DNA of 64,000 nucleotides from Knoellia aerolata DSM 18566 (GCF_000768695.1 NZ_AVPL01000005.1:1-64000); one strand, 5' to 3'. Positions 41,958 through 56,423 are shown, counted from the stretch's first letter. The notes: generated by a model from the sequence alone, not told the origin. Program-made: numbers and translations.

Positions 41958-42785
41958 ATGGTGACCCCCGAGATGTCCAAGCGCCTCCTGGCGGAGTTCG
42001 TCGGCACGTTCTGGCTCGTCTTCGGTGGGTGCGGCTCGGCGATCTTCGCCGCCGGCTACCTCTCGACCCCGACCCTCGGCTCGGGCGCTCCCGTGCACCT
42101 GGGCATCGGCTTCCTCGGTGTCGCCCTCGCCTTCGGTCTCACCGTCGTGACGATGGCGTATGCCGTGGGGCACGTCTCCGGGGCCCACTTCAACCCGGCC
42201 GTGACGATCGGCCTCACCGTCGCCAAGCGCTTCGAGTGGAAGGACGTCCCCGGCTACGTCGCCGCCCAGGTCCTCGGTGGCCTCGCTGCCGGTGGCGCCC
42301 TCTGGGCCATCGCCCGGGGCCGCGACCTCTTCGACGCGACCGGCAACATGGCGGCCAACGGGTTCGCGGAGCACTCCCCCGGCGGCTACTCGATGTTCGC
42401 CGTCCTGTGCGCCGAGGTCCTGCTGACGATGTTCTTCGTCTACGTGATCCTCGGCGTGACCCGCGAGAGCGCCCCGACCGGCTTCGCCCCGCTCGCCATC
42501 GGCTTCTGCCTCACGCTCATCCACCTCATCTCCATCCCGATCTCCAACACCTCGGTCAACCCCGCTCGCTCCACAGCGGTCGCGTTCTTCAACGGCGACG
42601 GTGCCCCGGGCCAGCTGTGGCTCTTCTGGGTGGCGCCGATCGTCGGCGCCGCCATCGCGGGGGCGACCTTCCACCTCATCACGGGTGTCGACCGCCGCGA
42701 CCGCGACATCAGCGGTGCGGTCCGGGCCGAGGACGTCGTCGTGCCCGACGGGGTCGACCCGGACGCCCCGCGCCTCACGACCTGA
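41958..42785 (+). CDS. aqpZ: Aquaporin Z-like MIP channel
   Basis: A 275-residue MIP-family channel with six helices and both NPA boxes, [13 protein letters not shown] and [13 protein letters not shown]. The second box followed by Arg-Ser, together with the narrow-pore residues around it, points to a water-selective AqpZ rather than a glycerol facilitator. A hydrophilic tail of about 35 residues follows the last helix and is longer than in enterobacterial AqpZ. Leaderless start. Confidence 0.93.
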   Translation: MVTPEMSKRLLAEFVGTFWLVFGGCGSAIFAAGYLSTPTLGSGAPVHLGIGFLGVALAFGLTVVTMAYAVGHVSGAHFNPAVTIGLTVAKRFEWKDVPGYVAAQVLGGLAAGGALWAIARGRDLFDATGNMAANGFAEHSPGGYSMFAVLCAEVLLTMFFVYVILGVTRESAPTGFAPLAIGFCLTLIHLISIPISNTSVNPARSTAVAFFNGDGAPGQLWLFWVAPIVGAAIAGATFHLITGVDRRDRDISGAVRAEDVVVPDGVDPDAPRLTT

Positions 42786-42852
42786 CGCTCCCCCGCGTCA
42801 CCGCCGGACGCTCCCCTGAGTCACCGCCTGACGCGACCCCATCGTCGTTCGA

Positions 42853-45084
<2,232 letters not shown>

Positions 45085-45097
<13 letters not shown>

Positions 45098-46857
45098 CTC
45101 GCTCCGCCCCCATTCGCCACTCCTTGGGGGCAGCCGCGCCATGGCTGGTTCCTGGCATCACCGCGACCATCGGTCTCATCGCACTCCTCTGGTCACTCCC
45201 CCAAGGCCTCGACCTCACCGACGAGGGCTACTACCTGACGGAGATTGCCCACCCCGGTGACACGACCGCGACAGCCCTGCTCTTCGGGTGGACCTGGCAC
45301 TCCATGTATGGCGTCACCGGGGGCTCCGTGGTGGGCTTGCGCCTCGTCGCGATCACCGTCGTCACCGCACTCTCGGTGGCGCTGTGTCTCGCGGTTCTTC
45401 GTTTGCAGGCATCAGAGGCGCCGCCAGCACGCGCAGCGGTCGCCTGCCTTGCCGCGGTCACCGCGGCCCTGGCCTTCGTCCCGCTCTCCGTGATCCCGAC
45501 CACCCCGTCGTACAACACCCTCGCCTGGGTGTCGCTCGCCATGGCGGCACTCGGCTGCGCGTTGGCGTGGAGTCATTGGCGACCAGTTCTCGGCGGGGCG
45601 CTCGTCGGCTTGGCCGGGTTTGTAGCGGTGACTGCGAAGCCCACGACCGCGCTGCTCCTCGGCCTCTCCGTCCTGGCAACCACCCCATGGCGAAGGATGG
45701 GCCGACGGCCCGTAGTGGCGGCGATCGTGGCCCTCGTCGTGCCGTCGGTTCTGCTGGTTCTGTTCGTGCCGGGCCACCTCCACGGCCTCGTCGACATCGT
45801 CAGCCGCGGCGTCGACGCCACTGTTGGGCACGCGGACCTCGTTCGATGGGATGTCTACCCCCGCCATTGGCAGGTGCTGCTGCCCCTCGCTTCGGCGGGT
45901 CTTGGTGGCGCAGCTGCCGGGCTGCTCTCACAGCGTCGCCACCCCGCCGCCGCCACGGTACTCGGGGGCGTGTCGGTGGCAGCGGCCCTGGTCAGCCTCT
46001 TTGTCTGGTGGCGCCGTGGAACGATCGCGGACGTCGACCTCATGATGCCCTACGGCGCAGTCGCCGGCTTCGGGGTCCTGGGGTTGGTGGCGATCGGGGC
46101 GACACGCGCCCGGGCAAGGCCAGGCCGAACCGACGTGGTCGTCGTCCGCCTCGCTGTACTGCTGGCAAGCCTCCCCGCGGCGTATGCCTTCGGGACCAAC
46201 AACAACCTGTGGCTCTGGATCGGCCAGGTCGTCGTGTTCTGGTTCCTCGCGATAGTCCTGCTCGTCGGCACAACCGGACCTGTGGCGGCGGCGGCAGGTG
46301 CTTTGGCGGCATACGTTGCATTGGTCGCAGCAGTGATCACGCCACTCGACCCCTACCGCAGCGGGCCGCTCATCGACACGGAGGTCACCCAGGTCTCTCT
46401 CTCCGGCGTGACGCTTCGACTTCCGCCTGACGAGGCCCGAGCCGTGACCGAGCTGCTGGCCGTCGGCGAACGTCTCGGGGTGACCCGCGACACACGGGTG
46501 CTCGACCTGACCGGCCTCTCTCCCGGGGTCGTATGGGCTTGGGGAGCTCAGCCGCTGGCGTCCGGTTGGGTGCTCGGTGGGTACGTGGAGAGCCTGGGCG
46601 CGGCACGGACTGCGATCGCACCTGCGCGCTGCGAACTTCCCCGAGCCCTCGTCCTGTGGGAGCCGGGTCAGCGACGCGCCATCACCGACGACGTGCTGGC
46701 GCCGTGGGGCGTCCGGGTGCCGGATGACTACCGCGCCGTTGCGACGTTCCCGCGCATCAGCGTGCCCGCGACACTCGCCGAGCCCAACGCAACCGTCACG
46801 ACGGTTACTGTGCTGGAGCCGGTCTCCGTGTCAGTCCCGGGATGCCCACAGCTGTGA
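45085..46857 (+). CDS. Polytopic membrane protein, GT-C glycosyltransferase-like
   Basis: A 590-residue protein with about 10-12 helices and a C-terminal extracytoplasmic domain of about 160 residues. The first extracytoplasmic loop carries LTDEGYYLTEIAH; the Asp-Glu pair there matches the catalytic acidic motif position of GT-C (ArnT/PMT-like) enzymes using lipid-linked sugars. Not certain: overall similarity to a named family is not recognisable. The GTG start at 45085 is 9 nt after icd and lies in a hairpin; TTG at 45124 is an alternative. Confidence 0.65.
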
Positions 46858-46892
46858 GCGGACGGACCAGGTTCTGCCGTGGCGTGCCAGTC

Positions 46893-47304
46893 ATGAGCGA
46901 CTGGAACAAGGGCGTCGTCGCGGAGTTCCGGGCGAACGAGGGTCTGGTGGGCGGCCCGTTCGAGGGTGCGCCGATGATCCTCATCCACCACATCGCTGCC
47001 GAGTCCGGGACCGTGCGGGTCAACCCGCTGCGCTACTTCCCGCAGGACGACGGGTCGATGCTCGTCATCGCCTCGAAGCGAGGCAGCGCCCGACAACCCC
47101 GACTGGTTCCACAAAGTCCGCGTTAACCCGCGCTTCGACGTCGAGGTGGTCATCCAGACGTTCACGGTCGAGGCCCAGGTCCTCACGAGCGACGAGCGCG
47201 ACGCCGTGTGGCCGCTTATCGTCGTCGAGGCGCCCGATTTCGGCGCCTACCAGAACCGGACTGAGCGCGTCATCCCCGTCGTACGGCTGCGCCGAGTGGC
47301 GTGA
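46893..47304 (+). pseudogene. Deazaflavin-type nitroreductase (Ddn/DUF385-like), frameshifted
   Basis: The N-terminal half KGVVAEFRANEGLVGGPFEGAPMILIHH and the C-terminal half DNPDWFHKVRVNPRFDVEV through RVIPVVRLRRVA are both clearly of the F420-dependent nitroreductase/quinone reductase family. They lie in frames differing by one base. The break is near 47088-47092, where GCCC seems to carry one extra C. Without it the product would be about 136 residues, normal for the family. Either a real mutation or a sequencing error; the adjacent LCP gene is also broken, which favours decay. Confidence 0.8.
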
Positions 47305-47367
47305 TCAGCTGACGCCCCGAACGGTTGGGTGCGACCGGTCGTGGACGAGTCGACCTACACTCGCCGG

Positions 47368-50592
<3,225 letters not shown>

Positions 50593-50609
50593 GCGAGCGC
50601 ACAGCGCAC

Positions 50610-50655
50610 CGCGAGCGCGCGGCATACGAGATCCTTCGTATGCCGTGCGCTCGCG
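50610..50655. terminator. Bidirectional hairpin between convergent mdh and ceramidase-like gene
   Basis: Arms 50610-50629 and 50636-50655 pair over 20 positions with a single G-T wobble, loop GATCCT. Both arms contain the GGCATAC/GTATGCC motif that is over-represented in the window. It abuts the ceramidase-like stop codon at 50656-50658. Confidence 0.8.
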
Positions 50656-51447
50656 TCACGGGGTCCGCTCGGCGGCGTAGTGGCGGAAGAGCAGGAAGGC
50701 CGCGGCCGCACACATGAGGTGCCAGACGCCGTGCTGCTGGAGCAGCGCGTCGGGGCGGCACCACGCGTGCCCGCGCATCCCGGTCGTCCAGATCGCGAAG
50801 GCGGCCGTGAGGGTCCCGACTGCGGCGAGCGCCCACCACCGGTCCTGGTGCGCCCCCGGCCGGCGGACGAGAGCCACCTCGAAGCCGACCGTCACCAGGA
50901 GCTGCACCGCGAAGGCGGCGTTCCCGGCGTGGCCGAGCACGGGGATCGTGCCGCCGCGCAGGTCGACGGCCATCCCGGAGAGCACCGCCACGGCGAAGAC
51001 GACGGCGAAGAACGCGGGGCCCTTCCGCAGGAAGCGCATGAGGGCGTAGGCGAGGGCGAACCCCGACACGAGGAACATGCTGAGCAGGTCGAGGTGCCCG
51101 CCGAGGTCGCTCTGGGTGGCGTGCATCGCCATGCTCCCCGGTCCGAGGAGGACGACGAGCGCGGCGAAGGCGGTGGCGAGGCCGGGGTGCCTGCCGAGGG
51201 TGAGCCCCAGGCGGGCGCGGTTGCCCGCGTGGCCGGCCACGGCCAGCCCGGACACGACGAAGCCGAGGTTGCTCCAGGTGTTGGCCGGCTGGCGGATCCA
51301 GCCGGGGCGGGCGGCCTCGCAGAACTCGTCACCGCGGCCGACGTCCGGGCCGAGCCACCCCCACCGCGCTGCCGCGAGAACGGCGCCCAGCGTGAGGACG
51401 GCGGTGGCCGCGGCCACCGCGAGCGGTCGCCGATCTCGTCTCGCCAC
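50656..51447 (-). CDS. Ceramidase/CREST-family membrane hydrolase-like protein
   Basis: A 263-residue protein with seven predicted helices and CREST metal-hydrolase motifs: a Cys-Glu then RQPANTWSNLGFV near the first helix, LGPGSMAMHATQSDLGGHLDLLSMF with Ser, His and Asp, and QQHGVWHLMCAA with two His near the end. Alkaline ceramidases and adiponectin-receptor-like proteins share this arrangement. The natural substrate in a bacterium without sphingolipids is unknown. Start GTG with TACGGT (51454-51459, minus) 6 nt upstream. Confidence 0.8.
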   Translation of the reverse strand: MARRDRRPLAVAAATAVLTLGAVLAAARWGWLGPDVGRGDEFCEAARPGWIRQPANTWSNLGFVVSGLAVAGHAGNRARLGLTLGRHPGLATAFAALVVLLGPGSMAMHATQSDLGGHLDLLSMFLVSGFALAYALMRFLRKGPAFFAVVFAVAVLSGMAVDLRGGTIPVLGHAGNAAFAVQLLVTVGFEVALVRRPGAHQDRWWALAAVGTLTAAFAIWTTGMRGHAWCRPDALLQQHGVWHLMCAAAAFLLFRHYAAERTP

Positions 51448-51527
51448 ACCGTCACCGTAGCCGCCGCCGGCGGTGCGGCGCCGAAGATCGGCGGGTGCTT
51501 GGAGCCATGGGGCGTCACCCGGTCAGG

Positions 51528-51533
51528 TAGACA
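51528..51533 (+). promoter_or_regulatory. Leaderless promoter -10 of the FGase-QEGLA-ATP-grasp operon
   Basis: TAGACA lies 7 nt before the ATG at 51541. It is the only promoter-like element seen for the three-gene operon. Confidence 0.55.
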
Positions 51534-51540
51534 GGAACGC

Positions 51541-52350
51541 ATGTCAGACAACCCCTCCCGCGACGCCTTCACCTTCGCCGGGGACTGGAGCGGCCAGCTC
51601 GTCGCCACCTCCATCCACGCGGGTCACGACCTGCGGGACGAGACGGCCGACCTCATCGTCCTCGACGAGGAGACGCGGCTGCGCGAGGAGGACCCGTTCA
51701 CCGAGCAGATCGCCTCGCTGTGCCCCGCGCGCCTCGTCGTGCACCGGTCGCGGTTCGAGGTGGACCTCAACCGGGAGCGGGATGCCGCGGTCTACCGCCG
51801 GCCGTCGGACTGCTGGGGCCTCGAGGTCTGGCGCGAGTCACCACTGCCGGACGACGTCTCCGAGCGCAGCCTCGCCGTCCACGACGACTTCTACGCCCGG
51901 CTCGGCGAGCGGCTCGACGAGATGGCGGCGCGCGGCCCGTTCGTCCTCTACGACGTGCACTCGTACAACCACCGCCGTGACGGCGCCGACGAACCGGAGG
52001 CCGAGCCCGAGGACAACCCGGAGGTCAACGTCGGGACCGGGTCGCTCGACCGCGACCGCTGGGGCGACGTGGTCGACGCCTTCATCGAGTCCCTGTCGGG
52101 GACGGGGACCGCCGGAGGTGAGATCGACGTGCGCGAGAACGTGCGGTTCCAGGGCGCGAACCTCGCTGGCTGGGTGCACGAGCGCTACCCCGACCACGGC
52201 GTCGCGCTGGCGCTGGAGTTCAAGAAGACCTACATGGACGAGTGGACCGGCGAGCCGGACCGGGCCCGCATCGCCACGCTGTCGCGAGGGCTGGCCGGGA
52301 CCGTCGAGCCGGTGCTGCGCGCGCTGGCCTCCGCCGGGCGCGACCGATGA
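51541..52350 (+). CDS. N-formylglutamate amidohydrolase family protein
   Basis: A 269-residue zinc-type hydrolase. IHAGHDLRDE (His), DPFTEQIASL, the RSRFEVDLNRERDAAVYR segment with conserved Arg/Asp/Asn, and FVLYDVHSYNHRR (metal His) are all typical of the family, with C-terminal LALEFKKTYMDE carrying an acidic ligand. It is not in a histidine-degradation locus, so N-formylglutamate is unlikely to be its natural substrate. It is coupled by ATGA to the QEGLA peptidase and then the ATP-grasp gene, pointing to processing of a small amide or peptide. Confidence 0.87.
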   Translation: MSDNPSRDAFTFAGDWSGQLVATSIHAGHDLRDETADLIVLDEETRLREEDPFTEQIASLCPARLVVHRSRFEVDLNRERDAAVYRRPSDCWGLEVWRESPLPDDVSERSLAVHDDFYARLGERLDEMAARGPFVLYDVHSYNHRRDGADEPEAEPEDNPEVNVGTGSLDRDRWGDVVDAFIESLSGTGTAGGEIDVRENVRFQGANLAGWVHERYPDHGVALALEFKKTYMDEWTGEPDRARIATLSRGLAGTVEPVLRALASAGRDR

Positions 52351-53516
52351 GCAGCGAGCACTTCTCGGTGGCCGACCTGGCCATCGACCACGTGCTCGCG
52401 CAGACCGCCGGGGGCATGCAGTTCCTCCTCGACGTGACGCCGGTCAACGCCGACGAGGTGCGGCGTGCCTTTGTCGACGGGCGGGTCGGCGAGCCCTCGT
52501 TCACCTACCGACCCCTGGAGATCTCGCCGGACGTGCTGGCCAAGGCGCTCGAGAACATCGACGTCGCGTCTGTGGAGGACGCCACACTCGGGCACCTCCT
52601 GCGGGCCAAGCACCGCGAGCTCGGGCTGCAGATCGAGATGCTGCGCGCCCGGGACACCGACGACTTCAGCGCCCTGAGCATCGAGCTCTACGGCGCGGCG
52701 TCCCCGGAGCTGCGCAAGCAGGCCGAGAACATCCTCGGCCGGGTCCACCGCGTCGAGAGCGCCGGGGCGAGCCTCTCGGCGCCGGAGTTCCTCGAGCTCG
52801 CCCAGCTGGAGATCGACCACTACCGCTCGATCGACCCCGAGATCGACATCCACGCGGAGATGCGCGACGACGTCAACGGGGTCATGGTCAGCGGCAACAC
52901 GCTCCTCATCGACAACGACGCCGCGGTCCAGCGCGCCCGCGCCAACGCGCTCATCCAGCACGAGGTCGGCACCCACCTCGTCACCCAGGTCAACGGCGCC
53001 GCCCAGCCGGTCCGCGTCCTCGGCGCGGGGCTCGCCGGCTACGACGAGACGCAGGAGGGTCTGGCCGTGCTTGCCGAGATCGGGTGCGGCGAGCTGACCC
53101 CGTTCCGGCTGCGGCAGCTCGCTGCTCGCGTGCTGACCGTCCACCGGATGCACGCGGGCGCCTCCTTCGTGGAGGCGTGGCGTGCCCTCGTCGACGAGGG
53201 CTTCCCGGAGAGCAGCGCGTTCACGACGACGATGCGCGCGTACCGGTCCGGAGGTCTGAGCAAGGACGCGATCTACCTCCGCGGCCTCGTCGCGCTGCTC
53301 GTCCACCTGCGCGGCGGCGGCGACCTCGACCTGCTCTGGCTCGGCAAGTTCTCACTCGAGGACCTGCCGCTCATCCGCGAGCTCGACGAGCGCGGTGTCC
53401 TGCACCCCCCACGTCTCATCCCTCGTTACCTCGAGGACCCCGCATCGACCGAGCGGCTCGTCGCCGCGGCCGACCAGGCCGACGACGTCGCGCAGCTCAT
53501 CAAAGGAGCAGCATGA
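52347..53516 (+). CDS. DUF1704 QEGLA-motif metallopeptidase-like protein
   Basis: A 389-residue protein with the zinc motif QHEVGTH (HExxxH, residues 205-210) and the hallmark DETQEGLA (Gln236 to Ala240). It belongs to the family annotated as flavohemoglobin-expression-modulating QEGLA proteins, related to eukaryotic tubulin tyrosine carboxypeptidases of the MATCAP type. A carboxypeptidase-like role is thus plausible but unproven here. ATGA overlap at both ends couples it to the amidohydrolase and the ATP-grasp ligase. No flavohemoglobin gene is nearby. Confidence 0.9.
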   Translation: MSSEHFSVADLAIDHVLAQTAGGMQFLLDVTPVNADEVRRAFVDGRVGEPSFTYRPLEISPDVLAKALENIDVASVEDATLGHLLRAKHRELGLQIEMLRARDTDDFSALSIELYGAASPELRKQAENILGRVHRVESAGASLSAPEFLELAQLEIDHYRSIDPEIDIHAEMRDDVNGVMVSGNTLLIDNDAAVQRARANALIQHEVGTHLVTQVNGAAQPVRVLGAGLAGYDETQEGLAVLAEIGCGELTPFRLRQLAARVLTVHRMHAGASFVEAWRALVDEGFPESSAFTTTMRAYRSGGLSKDAIYLRGLVALLVHLRGGGDLDLLWLGKFSLEDLPLIRELDERGVLHPPRLIPRYLEDPASTERLVAAADQADDVAQLIKGAA

Positions 53517-54559
53517 AGATCGGTTTCGTCGTCAACGACGTCATGAGCGAGTCGCCGCTCTACACCACGACGCGGCTGGCCATGGCGGCCACGCAGATGG
53601 GCCACGAGGCGTTCCTCATGGGCATCGGCGACTTCGCGTACGAGCCGGACGGGTCGCTCACGGCGCGGGTCCGCGCTGGCGGCAAGGGCAAGAGCTACCG
53701 CTCGCTCGAAAGGTTCCTGGGCGACGTGCAGAAGCCCGACGTGGAGGAGCGCCTCCCGCTCGGTGAGTTCGACGTCGTCATGCTGCGCAACGACCCGGCG
53801 GATGACGCGGAGGCCCGCCCGTGGGCCAACACCGCCGCCGTGGCCTTCGGTGAGCTGTTCGCCGGGTCGGGTGTGCTCGTCGTCAACGACCCGACGAACC
53901 TCGCCCAGGCGCTCTCGAAGGCGTACTTCCAGCACTTCCCGGAGGCGGTCCGGCCGCAGACGCTGATCTCCCGCGACGAGGACCGGATCGCCGGCTTCAT
54001 CTCGGACCTCGGTGGTCGCGCGGTGCTCAAGCCGCTGCAGGGATCGGGTGGCAGCGGGGTCTTCCTCGTCAACAGCGAGGAGTCGCCCAACCTCAGCCAG
54101 ATCATCGAGGCGATCGCCCGGGACGGGTACGTCGTGGCCCAGGAGTACCTGCCCGCCGCCAGTGACGGCGACGTCCGGATGTTCGTCATGAACGGACGCC
54201 CGCTCGAGGTGGACGGCCGGATCGCCGCCTTCCGCCGCAAGAGCAGCAGCGAGGACCTGCGCAGCAACATGTCGGCGGGCGGCAAGGCGAGCAAGGTCGC
54301 CGTCACCGACGAGATGCTCGAGCTCGTGGAGGCGGTCCGGCCCAAGCTCGTGGCCGACGGCATGTTCCTCGTCGGGCTCGACATCGTGGGCGACAAGCTC
54401 ATGGAGGTCAACGTCTTCAGCCCGGGCGGGCTCGGCTCCTGCCAGTCCCTCTACGGCCACGACTACGCCACGCCGATCATCGCGGACCTCGAGCACAAGG
54501 TGGGGATCAAGCGCCACTACCCCGACGAGATGAGCAACCTCCGCCTCGCCACCCTCTGA
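53513..54559 (+). CDS. ATP-grasp ligase, glutathione synthetase-like
   Basis: A 348-residue protein starting MKIGFVVNDVMSESPLYTTT, after a strong AAAGGAG ribosome-binding site. ATP-grasp elements are VLKPLQGSGGSGVFLV (flexible loop), VVAQEYLPAASDGDVRMFVMNG and LDIVGDKLMEVNVFSPGG (metal Glu-Asn). The GshB-like C-terminus is clear, but glutathione is not usual in actinobacteria, so the acceptor is likely a different gamma-glutamyl or peptide compound. Third gene of the conserved-looking amidohydrolase/QEGLA/ligase operon. Confidence 0.88.
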   Translation: MKIGFVVNDVMSESPLYTTTRLAMAATQMGHEAFLMGIGDFAYEPDGSLTARVRAGGKGKSYRSLERFLGDVQKPDVEERLPLGEFDVVMLRNDPADDAEARPWANTAAVAFGELFAGSGVLVVNDPTNLAQALSKAYFQHFPEAVRPQTLISRDEDRIAGFISDLGGRAVLKPLQGSGGSGVFLVNSEESPNLSQIIEAIARDGYVVAQEYLPAASDGDVRMFVMNGRPLEVDGRIAAFRRKSSSEDLRSNMSAGGKASKVAVTDEMLELVEAVRPKLVADGMFLVGLDIVGDKLMEVNVFSPGGLGSCQSLYGHDYATPIIADLEHKVGIKRHYPDEMSNLRLATL

Positions 54560-54576
54560 CCCTCTGACCCCGCGCT

Positions 54577-54640
54577 CAACTCGCCAATCCCCCGTTCGGC
54601 ACACCGCGTGTCCGTGCCCAACGGGGGAATTGGCGAGTTG
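54577..54640. repeat. Intergenic inverted repeat, CAACTCGCCAAT family (complete copy)
   Basis: Left arm 54577-54596 and right arm 54620-54640 pair over 20 bp with one bulged T. The inner CGGCAC and GTGCC also pair. A left-arm-only copy occurs at 62553-62579. It follows the ATP-grasp gene by 17 bp and may terminate transcription. Confidence 0.85.
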
Positions 54641-54705
54641 GGGGCGCGGGCTCGGTCGGGCGGCAGACGCGTCCGCACCTGCCGTCGGCCCCGAAGGTAT
54701 GGATT

Positions 54706-54721
54706 GCACAAAGTTTTGTGC
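54706..54721. promoter_or_regulatory. 16-bp palindrome upstream of the secreted subtilisin
   Basis: GCACAAA-GT-TTTGTGC is a perfect palindrome (7-bp arms, 2-bp centre), unusual for its A/T content in this GC-rich DNA. It lies 83 bp upstream of the start codon, in the promoter region, so an operator for a dimeric repressor is likely. The regulator is unknown. Confidence 0.65.
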
Positions 54722-54803
54722 GGAACCATTGCCCTCCGGTCGGTGACGGGGCAGGGTGCAGCGTGGGGTCGCGATCCCTGCGACCCACAACCAGGAGGAA
54801 CAC

Positions 54804-56273
54804 GTGAACTCGACCTTCATCCGCAAGGCCGCGGCCATCGCCGCCACCGCGTCGTGCGCCGTGGCAGCCACGGCACTGACCGCGACCGCGCCCGCCGGAG
54901 CCGCCCCGCTCGCCGGCCCGACCTCGTTCGTCGTCGCCCAGGGCGGCACCGGGACCGACAAGGCCGTCGCCGCCGTCACAGCGGCGGGTGGCACCGTCGT
55001 CCAGGAGTGGCCGCAGATCGGCGTCGTCATCGCCAGCGCGAGCGACGACACCTTCGACGACAAGGCCCGCCAGTCCCCCGGCATCATCGCGGCCGGCCCC
55101 TCGCGCGCCATGCAGGCCTACGAGCCCACGTCCACCGTCCCCGTCGACGGCGTGGTCCAGGGTCTCGGCGCCGGCACGTCCGGTGGCGACGACAACGAGG
55201 AGCCGCTCTTCGCCAACCAGTGGCACATGCGCCAGATCGGTGCCGACAAGGCGCACCTGAAGACCGACGGCAACCGCAACATCACCGTCGGGGTGCTCGA
55301 CTCCGGCATCGAGGCCGACCACCCCGACCTCGCCGCCAACGTCGACGCCTCCCAGTCCGTCGACTGCACCGACCGTGGCGTCCCGAACACCGACCCGAAG
55401 GCGTGGCAGCCCACCACGTCCGACCACGGCACCCACGTCGCCGGCACGATCGCCGCGGCCCGCAACAAGCAGGGCGTCATCGGCGTGGCTCCGAACGTCA
55501 AGCTCGCCTCGGTCAAGGTCGTCGAGGACGCCGGCTACATCTACCCGGAGTACGCCATCTGTGGCTTCATCTGGGCGGCCGACAAGGGCATGGAGGTCAC
55601 GAACAACTCGTACTACATCGACCCCTACGCGCTGTGGTGCAAGGCCAACCTCGACGAGAAGGCTGCGATCCTCGCCGTCGAGCGCGCGCTGAAGTACAGC
55701 GAGAAGAAGGACGTCGTCAACGTCGCCGCCGCCGGCAACTCGGCCTGGGACCTCTCCAAGCCGATCACCGACACGGGCAGCCCGAACAACGCCGAGCCGA
55801 TGCCGCGTGACGCCGACCAGCGGTGCTACGACATGCCCACCGAGGTCGGCAACACCGTGACCGTCTCGTCGGTCGGTTCGACGGCCGTCAAGTCCTACTT
55901 CTCCAACTGGGGCCGCAACGTCATCGACGTCGCAGCACCCGGTGGCGACGCGCGCGTGGCCGCCGACACCCCGTCGAAGAACGGTCGCGTCCTCTCCACC
56001 ATTGTGGGCGGTGGCTACGGCTACAAGCAGGGCACCTCGATGGCGTCCCCGCACGCTGCCGGTGTCGTCGCGCTCATCCGCGGCACCGACACGGGTCTCA
56101 ACGCCAAGCAGGCGATGAAGACGCTCGAGCGCGAGGCCGACACCCTGGCCTGCCCCGAGTTCTACGACGCCAACCGTGACGGCGTCAACGACGCCACCTG
56201 TGACGGCGGCGCCTCGGGCTCCGGCTACTACGGCCACGGGCTCATCGACGCGCTGGACGCCGTCACCAAGTGA
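54804..56273 (+). CDS. Secreted S8 family subtilisin-like serine peptidase
   Basis: A 489-residue preproenzyme. The signal peptide (about 1-34) has RK then an Ala-rich core and an AGAAP-type cleavage site. An I9-like propeptide spans about 41-107. The catalytic triad is intact: Asp166 (VLDSGIEADHPDL), His208 (DHGTHVAGT) and Ser412 (GTSMASPHAAG), with oxyanion Asn312 (AAAGNSAWD). GTG start with AGGAGGAA ribosome-binding site. Likely released or wall-associated. Ends 26 bp before a direct-repeat/terminator region. Confidence 0.94.
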   Translation: MNSTFIRKAAAIAATASCAVAATALTATAPAGAAPLAGPTSFVVAQGGTGTDKAVAAVTAAGGTVVQEWPQIGVVIASASDDTFDDKARQSPGIIAAGPSRAMQAYEPTSTVPVDGVVQGLGAGTSGGDDNEEPLFANQWHMRQIGADKAHLKTDGNRNITVGVLDSGIEADHPDLAANVDASQSVDCTDRGVPNTDPKAWQPTTSDHGTHVAGTIAAARNKQGVIGVAPNVKLASVKVVEDAGYIYPEYAICGFIWAADKGMEVTNNSYYIDPYALWCKANLDEKAAILAVERALKYSEKKDVVNVAAAGNSAWDLSKPITDTGSPNNAEPMPRDADQRCYDMPTEVGNTVTVSSVGSTAVKSYFSNWGRNVIDVAAPGGDARVAADTPSKNGRVLSTIVGGGYGYKQGTSMASPHAAGVVALIRGTDTGLNAKQAMKTLEREADTLACPEFYDANRDGVNDATCDGGASGSGYYGHGLIDALDAVTK

Positions 56274-56299
56274 CGCACCGTTCCACCGCGTGACCTGCA

Positions 56300-56350
56300 C
56301 GACCGGTTTGACCGCACGACCGGTTTGACCGCATCACCGGTTTGACCGCA
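56300..56350 (+). repeat. Three 17-bp tandem direct repeats
   Basis: Copies of CGACCGGTTTGACCGCA at 56300-56316 and 56317-56333, and a third with a TC start at 56334-56350. They sit between the subtilisin stop and its terminator. Function unknown. Confidence 0.9.
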
Positions 56351-56355
56351 TGAGA

Positions 56356-56390
56356 TGAGGCCCGTGTCCCCCTTGGGGGCACGGGCCTCA
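56356..56390 (+). terminator. Rho-independent-like terminator of the subtilisin gene
   Basis: TGAGGCCCGTG(T)CCCCC, loop TT, GGGGGCACGGGCCTCA: a 16-bp GC-rich stem with one bulge. It is followed by TTCGTGTCT, a weak T tract. On the other strand it could serve the convergent folD. Confidence 0.85.
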
Positions 56391-56423
56391 TTCGTGTCTC
56401 CGGGCTGCTGCCGGTGGGTTGGG

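Noticed and set aside
51473-53512. Long upstream open frame in the ATP-grasp frame
   Set aside because: It overlaps the amidohydrolase and QEGLA genes in another frame; the ligase starts at 53513 with a clear ribosome-binding site.
56300-56350. Possible CRISPR or attachment-site array
   Set aside because: Repeats are 17 bp, directly abutting, with no spacers and no integrase nearby.
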